Of a DNA stretch of 64,000 bases, positions 1 to 12,779 are shown piece by piece; within the stretch, counting starts at the first letter, position 1; each line of letters begins with the position of its first letter. The DNA is from Chrysoporthe austroafricana (lineage: Eukaryota; Ascomycota; Sordariomycetes; Diaporthales; Cryphonectriaceae): NCBI GenBank assembly GCA_001051155.2, contig JYIP02000007.1:2110342-2174341 (forward strand), written 5' to 3'. The notes below the pieces were generated by a model that saw nothing but the letters and a program-made list of their open reading frames with translations, did not search any database and was not told the DNA's origin. The position numbers and the translations under genes were made by a program.

Positions 1-1266
1 GTCAGTACGGAGACGTGGGAGATCAAACGATATTGGAGCCTTTTCCTGAGCACCTATCAACAGAAGCTGCCCGGCCGCGCTCGGGATGTTGCCGAACGGA
101 TCGGCACAAAGGTGCAAGCACGGCGTGGCCATCGCCCAATTCCATAGCCAAAGCATTGCCAAAGACAATGGGCAGCGAAGGCAGTGGGGATCGCCGGGTC
201 GGTAGCATCTCGGCTATCGCTCACTCTGTACTACAGTGTGTGCTACAGGTTGCCCCTGAAACTGACCGTATAATCTAGGAGCAGAAGACCGCCCGAAAGC
301 CGGCCTTTGGGGCATCTTTACAGGCTGTGCACGAGGACTTCGCGAGCGCTCCCTGAGGAAGTTAAGGTTGCACAGCATCTCTGTCAGCTTGATGGGGAGT
401 TGGCCCTCACTACAGCTCCGCGCGTCTATGCATGCGACGAGCCTGTCGAGCCACGCTGCGGCCACAGCCCCCTCCCCAACCCGGGGAACGGCCCACACTT
501 GTAGACATCCCAGATGTGGCCAATGCGTTGGCGGCTGAACCGTCCGGAGACGTGTGACGCGGGGTATCAAACAACGATACGAATGGCTTTACACGTGTTT
601 CGCGGGTCGGTGTCGAGGGAACGCGGACAGAAACTACATAGTATGCCACTCCTACACAGCAGCAGGATGCTGCTGGCGGGCTGCAAGTCATCAAACCCGC
701 GATCTGACGAGATTTTTGTTTTGTAAGGCCTCCTTCGGAAGGCTCCTGTCGGCCTTCGACGGTCCAAAGTGGGACGAGGCTATTGCTGGGCCGCAGCGTC
801 CATGAGGTACAGATCCGGACCAGTGGCCACGTGCGGAACGCTTGCGAGCTGCCCTCTTGATAGTCTGCGAAGGGGACACAGACGACAGAGGTAGTGTCGA
901 GTGAGATTCAGTGACATTTAATGCTCTAATGGTATATGGGAATCTTTGCAAAGTAAAAGAAGCAGAACGCTCTAACCCCCCGAGCCGAGAGTAAGGTATC
1001 AAATCAATCAATCAGTCGGATGGACCTTCAGTCCCGCTCATGTTTCCCATTATCTCGTCCATCCAGACAAACGCCCCACTGCCAACACCGTCTCTCGCCA
1101 TAAGAAAGGAAGACGGAACCACTCGCTGTGCGTCGACATGACCATCACGCCGTCCACCGCTGGATCACCTGCTCCGACCGAACACCCCTCTTCCTCAGGT
1201 CCCTCAGGTTCACCCGCCAACATTGTCGGGGATCGGCCAGTCCTCGTCCTCCTCGGACGCGGCGCC
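1..1266. other. intergenic, no supported gene
   Basis: Open frames here are short, overlap on both strands and show no motif. I see no RNA gene or repeat of note. The last 250 bases are probably the 3' untranslated side of the minus-strand MARVEL gene that ends at 1267. Confidence 0.5.
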
Positions 1267-1731
1267 CTACACCCTCGCACGGCCCGTGAACCGCGTATGC
1301 CTCTCGCGGTGGCCCCACCAGTACCCGAACGCGGCGACCGCGAGGATGAGCCACAGCAGCGCGGAGACCAGGTCGACCCAGACGGCGTTCTTCATGCGCT
1401 GGATGCCGCTGTCGCCCTCGGGGTTCTCATGGATGTACATCTTGCCGAACACGCCGAACAGGGCGATCCACAGCACGAACAGCACGAGGTTCCACGCCCA
1501 GACGAGCCAGATGCGCAGGATGAAGGGGACGAGGTAGACGAGCGCGGTGAAGGCCGACAGCCCGCCGACGACAACGGCGTAGACCCATTTCGAGTCCGTG
1601 TAGACGCCCGCCTCGTGCGCGCGGTGCAGGTCTACGCCGTAGAGCCCGCACACGGTCAGTGCGAGCGCGAACTGGACGACGTGCAGGGCCGAGAAGGCGA
1701 TGTAGGAGAGGGCGAAGCCGAAGAAGCCCAT
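1267..1731 (-). CDS. MARVEL-domain four-helix membrane protein
   Basis: A single exon encodes 154 residues from an ATG at 1731. Four strongly hydrophobic segments are visible, at about residues 5-25, 45-70, 72-95 and 115-140, with charged loops between them (for example the HENPEGD stretch before helix four). The C-terminus is short and basic (GHRERHTRFTGRARV). This spacing and the N-terminal MGFFGFAL start are typical of the small fungal MARVEL proteins, which sit in the plasma membrane or endomembranes and are linked to membrane apposition and lateral domains. The exact role of this one is unknown. The protein is slightly shorter than many family members, and no intron is needed. A TTTAAATA box lies about 136 bp upstream on the same strand. 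Family assignment rests on topology and general resemblance rather than a diagnostic motif, so another small tetraspan family remains possible. Confidence 0.8.
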   Translation of the reverse strand: MGFFGFALSYIAFSALHVVQFALALTVCGLYGVDLHRAHEAGVYTDSKWVYAVVVGGLSAFTALVYLVPFILRIWLVWAWNLVLFVLWIALFGVFGKMYIHENPEGDSGIQRMKNAVWVDLVSALLWLILAVAAFGYWWGHRERHTRFTGRARV

Positions 1732-1866
1732 CTCGACGGTGGTGTCTGCCGGGGGCTGCTGCTGCTTGTGGTGCTTGTGTTGTGTGCGTGCGTGTCTCGA
1801 TCGGAGTTCGAGGTTGGATAGGCTTGGTCCGTTCGAAGGGCAGAGCGAGCGTGGCTGCTAGGCCCC

Positions 1867-1874
1867 TATTTAAA
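1867..1874 (-). promoter_or_regulatory. possible TATA-like box of the MARVEL gene
   Basis: TTTAAATA on the minus strand, in otherwise GC-rich flanking sequence, 136 bp upstream of the ATG at 1731. Position and composition fit a core promoter. There is no direct evidence of function. Confidence 0.3.
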
Positions 1875-4719
1875 ACTTCTCGTGGAGGAATGCTTGTTGT
1901 CTTGTGTCTTGTACGTCACCGGCCTCTTCGTCCCGTGCTTTGTTTCGTTTCTAGAGCCTCGAGGGAGCTCGCGACGCCTCGGCGCGAGCAGCTGCTATCT
2001 AAAGCAGTGGACGAGTCTTTCCGGTTCGAGGACCCTGATCATGACAGCGAATAATTGACGTAAGTGAACGAGCGAGGGAGAGAACCCCTACTGTACCATA
2101 CGGTGCTGGCGTCTAGCAGAGTTTATGCGTAGATAGACCAAGCTAGGACCTTGCCAGCACCATGGGGAAAACAGGGATGCCAGCCCGATGACGTTGGATG
2201 AGAGGCTCGCAATGAAACGTCCCCAATGAGGACGGCGCTTGCCCAGATCCAGCGGGTCTCGTCCCTCGGCGCGACCCACCATGGCGCGAAGCTTGTTTTA
2301 GGCCCATCTCCCACGCCGGGATCTATTGGATGAACTCATCTCCTCTCCCTCATCGTCAGCCCAACTTCCTGATGGCCGCGACATGCTTTCGACGTCGGCG
2401 TCCGATCAAAGGGACGTGAACCTCCCCGCGCGCTGAGGCCCTGGTCCTGCGCTGCGTTCTGATCCAAGTCGGCCGCGGTGGTGATCTTGCCGCTGGGTTG
2501 TGGCGCTGCACCCAGAATCAGGCGCCAATCTCTGTCTACTCCTGCGAGTGGATCGGGGGGCCGAGTGGGTGGCCTGCTGCCGACCCTCGACCGAGTGAGG
2601 CCATCACATTCTGCATCCTGGGTATATCGGCGCTTAGCATGGCGGGACGATGATGGCTGCACGCGATAATTCAGCATTTGGCATAGGAGGTTTAGGGCGC
2701 CGCCCTGAAAACGATCGAACGTTCTTGGTCCGGCGTGCAGCGCCGTGTCGTCATGCGGCTCGGGGTCGTTGTGTGGTAGGTGTGAAATGAGTGGTGCTCC
2801 TCTTTGCCAGACGTGTGCAGGCCCTACGTCCTTTTCTGCTTGGTTCGGCAACAACTGAACCGTGCAACGTCGAAGTTGATGCAAAGAAATCGTTATGGTA
2901 AGGACTCCGGATTGAGCGAGATGCAACATGAGCAAGGAGCCACGATAGACCGGGGCGACTCAGTGGAAGTCCACAGAACACATCATGACAACATGCCTGA
3001 GCAAACAAACCGGGGAGCACCCACAGCAAGAAGCCATTCGGGACCAACCTGGGGGATACAAGGGCAAACGTCCAGATATGCAGCGGCGGGTTGTCTCATA
3101 GGAGATTCTGCGGGTTACTCGAACGCCTCATCACGACATAGTCTGGTTGGGCATGCTGAGTCGCGTTGGCGGCAATCGGTGCTCTGCATATGTGTTCGCA
3201 AAGAACGGCTTCGCGCAAGCGACAGGTTTGCAAATGGCCCAGGTCTGTCGATGGCTTTGCTCGCCCTTGCCCTCGTCCTTCACGGTCGAGTTTCAGGAAG
3301 GCATGGCACCCTGGAGGAGAATCTGGGCGAACGCGAATCGTTGAGGATAACGATATCGTATCAGGCTCTTATTCGAGCTCGGCGATCGAGCTGCGACGGG
3401 TTTTTGGTCGGGCCGCCCAGCAGCGGTTCTTTGCATTGCAGCGTCTATCAAGACCACTCGGCGGCATCCCTCGATTCTCGCTCGACCTCTCCGTCTCATA
3501 TCTGCATTCTTCCGCCCCAAATCTGCGATCCGAGCTTGGTACTGCTTCAGCAGCAGCCGATGAGAGCTCAAGGATTCACTGAAGAGAGTCGAGGTTTCCC
3601 AGCCTGGGTGTCGGGGTAACCGACGCTCCGAGTGACGGGACAGCAGACTTCTCGAAGGGAGATTGGCGGCGGTCTATCTGAAAGATGTCGTACGATCAGC
3701 TTCGTGATCAGAGACGGTCAAGTGGCCCAGTCTGACTCGAGGACTGTATCTTCACGGGGCGAGAGACGGGCTGAAGGGGCTGAAGATTGGGAGACCTGCT
3801 CTGGTGGAGGGCTGTAGAGTTTTCATGACGACATGGTCTGAGTGACCCAGACACAAGCACCACCAGAAGCGAAGTCCCCAAGGCTGACACCGGTCTTTCT
3901 TTTTCCTATGTGGTACATTTCAAGTGACGTCCTTGATGTCGCAGCTCAGTAAGTGTGCGGCTGACGGAAGCACATTCGATTTCGAGACCCAACCTGCACC
4001 GCACCGCCCTCGGGCCCGAGCCCCATTGGTGACCGAACAACCTCACTCCTTTCCCATCTTTCTGTCCGTGGTTTGCATACCCCCAATTGAATGAAGCGAA
4101 CCCCAAAATTTATTCAGATTTCGGGCTCATTTGGTTTGGATGGTGGTCATCGTCTGGACAGCTGAAGAGCTGAACGGCGCAGCTGGAACGCTTTTGGGGG
4201 CCACTCCCTGGATGTTCGAGTGCAGTCTCTCGGGCCAAGTGTTGACCCACAAATGCCGAGCGCACCAGATGAGGCTTCCGGGGCGTGTCCTCCGAAAAGC
4301 TGTAATTAAATATGGCTTGAAATATCTGGGGTCTGGATCCACGTTGGTCGAGATTTGCCACCTAGGCGCTGTCAAAGATCTCACCCAATCCCTAATCATT
4401 TCCAAGTTCAGAGGCTATCTTCTCCACATGCAACTTACGGGTCTCAGGTTGTCCACGCATGCTGCAAACATGACTGCACAGGGGGCCCTACCGCAAGACC
4501 TCTCGTTGGTGTGTGGTTGTGCGTGTGGTGGCACAAGCCTTGTAAGGTGGCCCGCAGATAGGGCTGGCTCCTTATGACCCGGCCCACGGGACTGGGATGA
4601 TATCTCTGGGAGGTTGGACTGCCGACCGGGAGCCCTGTCGTGGTCGCCGACTGGGCGACCCGACACGAGCTGCGGAAGGATTTTGGGATTCACGAAACGG
4701 ACCTTCTCTAAGAGGCTTC

Positions 4720-5145
4720 GGCGGATTATCGCAAACACTGCCTCAGGCATACTGTCCCTTTTGTGGATCCAGTACCAAGCTCACCGCGCCGCCTCGAAGG
4801 ACTGACGCTACGGGGCGAAGGGTCTCGTTCTGGCTATACTTCCGCGGGTCGTCTATATGCTGCGGACGGAGGGGGGTGGAGGAAGGAAGGGAACGCGCCG
4901 AAATGGCCACTGCGGATCATCTCGAACACTGCCGCAAGTACACTGTCTTCCCTTCGCGCCGCCGTTCATCACATGTCGGCTTGCTAGGAAGGACTGAATC
5001 CCTCGGGGGGAGGACCCATGTATTGCTATGTCTCTAGAGACCCTCCCAGGAATGTAGAATCCTTGCGGCGTTGAGATACCCCAAAGCGGCTTGACTGAGC
5101 CGGATTAAACACTGCCTGAGGCATACTGATTCACCCTCGACGTTC
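4720..5145. repeat. three diverged tandem units, about 188 bp apart
   Basis: A block of the form AACACTGCCTCAGGCATACT recurs near 4735, 4924 and 5106 with several substitutions, each time preceded by a GATTA/GATCA-like start. A second shared element, GAAGGACTGA, follows the first two copies near 4796 and 4988. The near-constant spacing suggests an old tandem duplication. No coding sense is evident. Confidence 0.5.
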
Positions 5146-6530
5146 CCAGCTAGGCTTTCCAAAATGCCTGAGAAAGATCCAACTGGTATGTAGGACTTGG
5201 TTCTCCATCTGAGATGCTCCAGCCACTGGCAGCCCTATTCTGGACTGTATATTCGGGCTGGCCGAATGCTACCCAGAGAATCCATGCTGTGTGAATCGAT
5301 GATTCCAAATCAGCTTAAGCCAGCCGAAAGGGCAGCACAGTGCATACTCGAGAGAATGTTGCTATTTGATACCGGGTGATGAGATTTCGGTGTTGGACCG
5401 CCTGGGCAAGCAGTAAGGGCTGGTGGAAAGTGGTGGCGTAGCGGCTACAGCCTTATGCTTCATTCAATCCACAATTTTTCGATTTCAGGCGGGCATCCAC
5501 CAGACTTAATGCGGATGGTCCCGCAATATCTCTCTCCAATTGGATTTGTTATTTGTTTGACCTGTTAGTAAATATCGTTATTGTGTTGGCCCCTCGACGT
5601 TCGGCACCGAGACGAGGCCGGTATTATGTGAGCTGCAGTCAGGTGTCGTTCCGTCCCTTGTCTTGCATGTGGTAATCGTGGGCGTTGAAGATGCAAGATG
5701 CGCTGATGTAGCGTTGGGCGAAAGTACGTTCATGCTATCTAGCCCTACCTCTCTCAGCCCTGCCTACTACCTACGGTACTTCCTTCGGATCTCGCCTCAG
5801 ACGGGTCAGACTGAGCCACTACATTTAGCGGCAGCGGCGGTTGACCAGAGAGAATTCTTTTTTTTCTTCTCGTTTTCCCCACAATGAGTACTTACCAAAA
5901 TAGCCTGTGTCGTCGCCTCGAATGCCTCCTCATGTCATATTACATGATTGACCGAGCATGTGCTGTCTATCTCACGGCTTCGTGCCCATCCCTTACCCAA
6001 GAATGGGAAGAGGCTCAGCAGCTGCGTTTCCGCCTTCTTCAGAACCCACAAATACACCGAGCTTCTTCATATGACATGTACATACTCATACAGACATATG
6101 TTACGCCTGAGGGCTCTACCGCTTACCTTCTCCCCGCCAAGCCACCTTGAGTGGGAAGTGACATCCCGCGATGTGCTTCATTGCCGGGCCAGGCAGGGCT
6201 TCCTAGCTGGAGGGCGATGCAGAGCAGCCGGTGCTGGGGAGTGGAAGGATACTGGTCTCAGCAATCTAGGCTCAAGGCAGACAGTGGGACGCTGCGCCGT
6301 GCCCTAGACCCTGGCAATCGCAGCGTCGCCCTCCGGGCAGGCCACAGAACTCCATGGTTAAGACTGTATAAGATGCTGTTATCTGTCATCATCTCAACCA
6401 CTGCTCCTGAGCACTACATCATCAATAAACAGATATATTTCCCTGTTCCAGCCTTCTCAAGCCCATTCAAACCTCCAAGACAGACCAACTCCGGCAACAC
6501 CTCCAAGCCATCTCAGACCGAACCGACAAG

Positions 6531-6839
6531 ATGGGTCACTCGCACCACCACAGCCCTTCGAAGGACAAACACAACGATTCCTCTTCTAAGCACGGCTCAT
6601 CTTCGAAGTCCTCCAACAAGGGGAAAGGATCACACCCACAAGGACACCAGCAGAGCCCCGTGTGGTGGGACTGTGTATGTTTTCCAGAATTTAAATGTGT
6701 CCTGGGCATTCTACGAACTGACGTGTTCCTCCAAAACTAGTGCTACTGTGGTACGCGGGGCATGGTATATAACACCGACGTTGGATGCACGAATTGCTCT
6801 CGCCGTCGCTGCTCGCAATGCAATGTTTACTCTTTGTAA
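6531..6839 (+). CDS. small Cys-rich zinc-ribbon-like protein, 80 aa, two exons
   Basis: Exon 1 is 6531-6674 and exon 2 is 6741-6839. The 66-nt intron begins GTATGT, has a CTGAC branch site and ends CTAG, and it joins in phase 0. The N-terminal half is hydrophilic and rich in His, Ser and Lys (starts MGHSHHHSPSKDKH), so there is no signal peptide. The C-terminal 35 residues read VWWDC|CYCGTRG, then GCTNCSRRRCSQC, giving pairs of CxxC-type ligands after a Trp pair. Small proteins with a WxCCxCG...CxxC...RCxxC signature are common in Pezizomycotina and presumed to bind zinc; their role is not known to me. The intron falls exactly between the two Cys of the CC pair. A second protein of the same type lies at 12780. 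Confidence comes from clean splice signals plus the Cys spacing; transcription is not shown. Confidence 0.7.
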
Positions 6840-9800
6840 TCCCGGGGCCATTGACCCACGGCAATATCATCTGTCCTTCGACCTTCGGCCTAGCATGGTG
6901 AGTGTTGATTCTGTCCTGTAATTACCAGCATATAACGTCTTCCGATACATGATCCCTAACTTATGCTTCGTAGGACCATCCTATAGTGATGCCATGTCGC
7001 TCATACGTGTTGCACCGCAGCTCGGGCTCGGTGATGCTGCGCTCTTCTCGCGTTTCCTTTTCGATTTGATTTCCTATTTGGCCCGTTTAAAGACTCCTCT
7101 TTTAGATTTTGTGTTTGGCTCAGGCCAGAATTTTCGCAAAAGTTATACAGTCTCCTTTTTGTGTTAGAGTGGTAAACCGCATAGATGGAGGAACCAGAAT
7201 TCTGGTCGCTGCATGTTATAGCTTCTTTCATTCTTCATGTCATTCTCGCGAGTCTCAGCTTGCCGACGGTCTTCACAGCGGAGTGGTTTTGCAACGTCCC
7301 TACACCGCACCCTCCCCTCCAGTTCTCATGTATTTTACTCTTGACACCTGCCCAGGCGGCTTTCCTCCTCAAATTCACACACCTCATGCTCCAGTTGGAG
7401 CTGTTAACCCATCTCACGAGTCATGCTTACATCCTGTTGAGCCGTCCCGCATATGTGATCGTCATCTCACACATAGGCCGGCACGTATCTCCACACGCAG
7501 CCTTACCGGTCGCCCCCGTCACCAGGTCAGCAGAGATTATCTACATTATGGCTCTCGTAACATCGGCGGCCTACTAGCAAGGAGTTGCAAAAGCCTTTTA
7601 GCTATCCCCGCATATGTGATGTAATATTAGATCCCGTACTACATCCTCTAGGTCCTTTCCGAAGATTGCAGTCTAATTTTACAAACCTGTAATGTCGAAA
7701 TGGACGGCTTTGCATCAACTCCCGTACAGCCTCATCGTCTGATATCACTGTGCACCGACTGAGGGCATTCACACGCTGCGCTGGGCACAGACCGCATCGC
7801 TTCTGGCCGCAATCTGCCGCAACGTATCGCTCGTATTTTCTCCAACGAAAGCCCAGGGCACCAGGATTGCGGAGGTCGTGAGCCTTTCAATCTGCCGGGG
7901 AAGCCTGAGTGCCTCAAATCACCGGAGTCACGCGGCGTAAAACGAAAATCCCGGAGAGGAGCGTGACATAGACTCCGGCGGCGGGCGTCTAGATGTGACG
8001 AGGCGCGGCGCCCAGTTCCAAGGCAAGAGAGAAACGTAGTACTTCAAGTTGCCAGCCCAGTCTCCACTCATCATACACCTTGGTGTAACGCCAAAGATAG
8101 ACTCCTTCTCACCTGCGGCGGTCTGACACTACTGCATAAGGCGATCAGAACGCAAGTGTGCTCCTCCCGCAGATTTGTGAGCACCAGGCACCGACTGACC
8201 TTCAGCCACTCATGGCCTGAGAGCTTGTGTGCTTGTGCGCCGTAGCTCGACGCTACTGCCAGGTCGGCACGAACCTATAGGGCTGAATGGAGGGGAAGGC
8301 TCAACGGTCACAGGGTGGGAAGTGAGACCTTGTGCGGAGGGCTTGCCATGGACGTAAGCGGCGACCAGAGCTGAGCATCATCACGCAGTCTGTGCTGAGC
8401 TCAACCAAGGAGAGACATCAGGTTCTTGCATGTGATCGACCGCACAAACTGAGGTGGCTGGCCACCGACAAGGCTTCCCGATTGTGCTGGGACTGATCAT
8501 TGAAATCTTCACCAGGCACGGCAGGAGCTAACGCTGCGAAACAATGCGCTGCTATACCAGTCTGACTACCATGCGTCCTGTATGCAATGTGCCGTCTTCC
8601 GTGTGATCTCCTCTATGTGCTTTGTACCCTTGCTAGCCTCCGTCTAGGCGCAAGCACCCCTTCTGAACACTCCGGCGTAGTGACCAAGACGCGATGAATG
8701 GGGAAGAGCACCAGCTGAGCCTGATTGAAGGGACCCTGATGTGGCAGTCTTCCCTGCAGCTGGCGTCTTCCATACAGCGCACGGAGACATGTTTGCAATT
8801 CTTGTTGACCCCTGATAGACCAGTATCTGCTCCCCAGAAGACCGCAAGACAGATAGCACGAGGAGCAAAGAGGTTCTCGAGACACTGAGGCTCTGGCACA
8901 GCCGGCTGTTGTGCAGCCATTTCCCATCCATGCAGCTGTGGTTGGGTGTCATCTCCTACCCCTCCTCAGGGCGGCAGCTGTTGACCCGGCACACTTTCTG
9001 CAGTGACCCAAGGAACAGAGACACGAAAGGGTGGGCACCGCTTCTAACCCCGAAAGATGAGGCTCGGCCGTCTCTCTTCTCACAGCGTTGCATGCTACTG
9101 CAGAGCCTGCAGCGGCACTGCAACCCCCCTCTCGGCTAGCCACCTAACCCCTATACACACTGGATATGTTGCACGACAGACACCCCGGCCACCAGTACTT
9201 TTGCACATGGCTAGCCAAGTCCCGGCTGATAATATGGTACTGTACCTACGCAAACTTCATCGGGAGATTGGCCAGCCTGCCTTCCGGCCATTTCAAGGAA
9301 TCCTTCGCTATTTCACCAATGGCATGCGTACTCGGGCTCTTCCGAGGAGTGGACTATCGGCCCTTTGTGTGCCTACGGACCTAGAACGACTATTGTTTCT
9401 GGTCCGCAGACGAGGGCGTATAGACTCGCTCGCCCGGGCCGCAACAGGGGGCCAACGGCAGTGGCTTGCGCGAACACCATCGTTCATCAGCAGGCTTAGC
9501 AACCTGGTAGTCTCCACTGCTTCTGGGACAGGCTGTCAGTGAATCCACTCCCGGTCGTAGAAAGAGATTCTTTGTTTGGATGAAGGGGGCTGTGAGCGTT
9601 CATACAGCCCGTCCGAGTCCATCCGCCTGATTGACCCGTTGTGGCTGGCGGCGCGGCCCTCACCCTCTAGGGGAGTCAGATCCTTCTTCAGACACCTCAC
9701 GCTAAGGCAAAAAATGACTGTTTCTTCTCCCCAGTGGAGATTAGTAGCCTGAGTGGGCAGAAATTCTAAGATTTCTGACTGCAAGGAGGATGAACCGGGA

Positions 9801-12779
9801 GTCTGCCTGGCACGAAGTCAGAAAATAATCCAGTTGCACGCTGGAGGGGCACGCCGCAGGCCGTTAAGCCACAGGAACACGGCTTAGACCTGCCATATCC
9901 GTCGAATCCTGAGATAATCCCTCTCTTTTCTTCCTCCTTGGGAATGGGGGAGCGAATGGGATCTCAACCCGTCGTTGAGATTGGGAATTCCTGCCGTTTC
10001 TGGGCAGGAGGAAGCCAGCGAGGCTGACCACCAGCGCAGTGGCACATCGCGAGAACATTGGCTCGTAAGCGCGAATTCTGGGTTTCATGGCCAATCAGGA
10101 AATATGCCTGGTGCCCCTGGTGCTGTAGAGCATGGTGTCTTGGTGCGGCTGGTCATCTGATCGTCTGGTCGTCTGGTCACACGCTGACGACTATTTTCAC
10201 CACCGGTTGATTGAGGGTCGGGGCCCGACATACGCTTTGAATGACGCGGACGCTGTGGTACAGGCCTCAAACGACTGGTGACGCCAACCTGTGTAACCTG
10301 TCAAGACGTGCTAAAGCTCTGTACCATCTCTCATTCACTGCAGGAAGATAAAGGCTGGGTGGCAACATTACACTTACTGGCTGACGCCGACTCGGGGAGG
10401 GGCTTACCCATGGGGACTAGTGCGGCTCTTTCGCGATGTATTGCACAGGTACCTACTAGATATGACCTTCACTATGAATGAAGACAGGCGCCCTCCAGGC
10501 CTGACGGGGAGGTGGGGTCAACATCCAGCCAGCAAATTATCGAGATGCTGTGGAAGCTGGTCTGATATGGTGTATGCTTAATTGACACCTTCATGTGGAT
10601 GCGGACGCTTCGATGAGCGTCGTTGAGACCATTCGCGACGTGGTCACCATGGACACAGAGTGACATTGAGCATTGAGAGGTGGGCAGGGGCCCGGGCCAC
10701 TTGCTGGCGCGGGGAACCTCAGGGGCTGAACTTGACCTCAGACCTCCCTCAGACTTCAGCTCCCCATCCCGGGATGAGGGAGGTCCTCACATCCAGCTCG
10801 CGCACTGCAACCATCGTCCTGCCAGCCGATGCTCCGGGACGCAACCGCGGCGCGGCGTGGCGAGATCCATGGCGTTGCAGATGCGTCCGCGTTCTCGTCT
10901 GAACAATCGACCAGCCGCTGATGAGGGCCTCCCCAGGTCGCCCCGAGTCTTTCAGCGCGAGCTTGGCGCTGCTTACGCTGTTCAGCAGGGCTACGAGCGA
11001 TTATCACCCTCAGTCTTGTTTGACGCTGGCCGTCATTTCTGAAGAGCATGGGCCACACTCCATCGTTCTGCTCCGTGGGGCTTGTCGGCCAGGGTGAGGC
11101 GAAGCTACTATGTAGCTCCAGCAGGTGCATTTCGGTGACAGCCTCACCCACGGCCCTGAACCAAGGCATCGCGGCCCTCTTCACGTCACCGCCGTCGACG
11201 CCTGGACCTGGCGATAATTGTGCCTTTTCATTCGTGTCGTGGCCTGGACCACCGATACGTATGAGGGATAATCGTGTGGCGGTAAGCTCGCGGTAAGGCA
11301 CATGGGGCGTATCAGAGGCCCGCACAATAATCACTCACTATAGCAGTGGCAAGACTTCTCAACGGAGGCAGGTTTGTGAATTTCAATCTGGACAAGCTGG
11401 CGTCATCTGCCTTCCGTCAGTTTTGTGAGGTGGTTCGCATTTTCTATGCGAACCACCCGGCAGTGCAACTTGCCTTGCTACCGCAGCCTGACGGGCTAAA
11501 CACAACGTTACCAGTGTCCCTCCCATTTTTCTACAGAGTCTGGAGTATTGCCGCGGGTTCGTCTCTTCTGGCACTGGCCATCTCTTCAGTCCCTCAATTG
11601 AGGTGCTCTCTCTTCTGTCGAAGCGTGCAGTTCTTCCTTCTACCCATGCCGTCTTACGTCAGGGGCCGAGGTGATGACTGCATTCAGACAGACATCTGTG
11701 TTTCTATACTACACTATCCAAGTGGATTTATGCAACTTTCCTGGCTGTTTCTCGAGTTCCCCATTCAAAATGGCTAACTGGACTGGCCACTGACTCATCA
11801 GGTTCATGGTTCTCCACGCAAGTTGTTTTTCCTCGCGCGATATTCATCCTCGAATTTGAAACATCGGAGGTGCTACCTACATGCCCTGCCCGGGCTGGTC
11901 TCGAGATACCCTTGGTCGAGGCTTGTCGGGCTGGTGCGACTATCTATCATGTGTCAAATGATCTTCTAGACCTCTCGACATAACTGCCACCGCCGATGGT
12001 GGCCGAGTCTAGCAAGTGCAGCGCGGCCCTCTTCACGCACACCGGTGGTCCCAGCTAGACTCCAGATTCGTCAACCTTGGGCCCTTGGTGGCAAATTTCC
12101 TGCTCTTGCACGAGGCCATCCTTCGAGCGCCTGCATTTGCGTGTCCGCTGTTTCGCAAGTGAGATCCGTGTCATGCTGTTGTCGCTATCTTCCTGCCCCT
12201 GCTCGTTGTCTGTGCCCCTGATCTAGGGATCGCTCCGCCTTACCGTCCAGACTGTCACACCCGAGGTACGACTATGCCTTCCAGAAGGAAGTCTGGGCCT
12301 CACTATGGCTGACTACCTGCCGAGGAGGCCTGGCCCCCTCGCGTTCTCGGTGACCTCGAGCTAGGTAGCGGCCTCTTGGAGCATCCTGCGCCATCGTTAG
12401 GGACCAAGATTGGGCCAGGGCGGCTCCGGTCATGCGAACGGCCGAGGTTCCTCGTCCTGCCCTTTTCGCTTGGTTGGACTAGGTCGAAGGGCATCGATTT
12501 TCTACTGTGGCGAAGGTCGTCGCCTTTGCTCACTACGCCATGTTTGTGGACCCTGTTCTTGCCTTGTTTATACTGACTAGGCTTCGGTTGTTGCGATTCT
12601 GGCAATGATATAACTAGCTGCTTCGTCGTTTACGACGCGACACTCCTCCTCCACCTCTCGAAGCAGAAGCTCTCTCACCTATCACTCCACTACTAAAGCG
12701 ATTAGACATCCCGCCGTTCCACCATTTTGCAGCGTCGCTTCGACCCTCCTCGGCCTCGAACTTCAACGCCGCAGTGATC
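6840..12779. other. about 6 kb without a supported gene
   Basis: Several frames of 130-190 codons exist (plus 7185-7577, plus 9057-9542, minus 10756-11334). None shows a domain, a sensible splice pattern or a one-sided coding signal, so they are left out. A perfect hairpin at 11429 is listed separately. The last 170 bp are pyrimidine-rich 5' flank of the gene at 12780. Confidence 0.45.
11429..11457. repeat. perfect 12-bp inverted repeat, 5-nt loop
   Basis: GGTGGTTCGCAT, then TTTCT, then the exact reverse complement ATGCGAACCACC. Pairing stops at both outer edges. It is isolated, with no poly-T tail and no nearby gene that it would obviously serve. Confidence 0.75.

Larger units (their letters stand above)
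1732..6530. other. long gene-poor stretch with decayed repeats
   Basis: Frames of 130-270 codons occur (for example plus 2804-3619 and minus 2336-2935), but they overlap one another on both strands and have no recognisable domain, so I do not call them. The only internal structure I can see is a diverged three-unit repeat near 4.7-5.2 kb, listed separately. The last 200 bp lead into the small gene at 6531 and contain a TATA-like TGTATAAG near 6365. Confidence 0.45.

Noticed and set aside
2336..2935. Minus-strand frame of 199 codons
   Set aside because: No domain, and overlapping frames are open on the other strand.
2804..3619. Plus-strand frame of 271 codons
   Set aside because: No motif, mixed composition, and three competing frames in the same interval.
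7185..7577. Hydrophobic 130-codon frame
   Set aside because: Could suggest a membrane protein, but the hydrophobicity follows the local T-rich composition and there is no family pattern.
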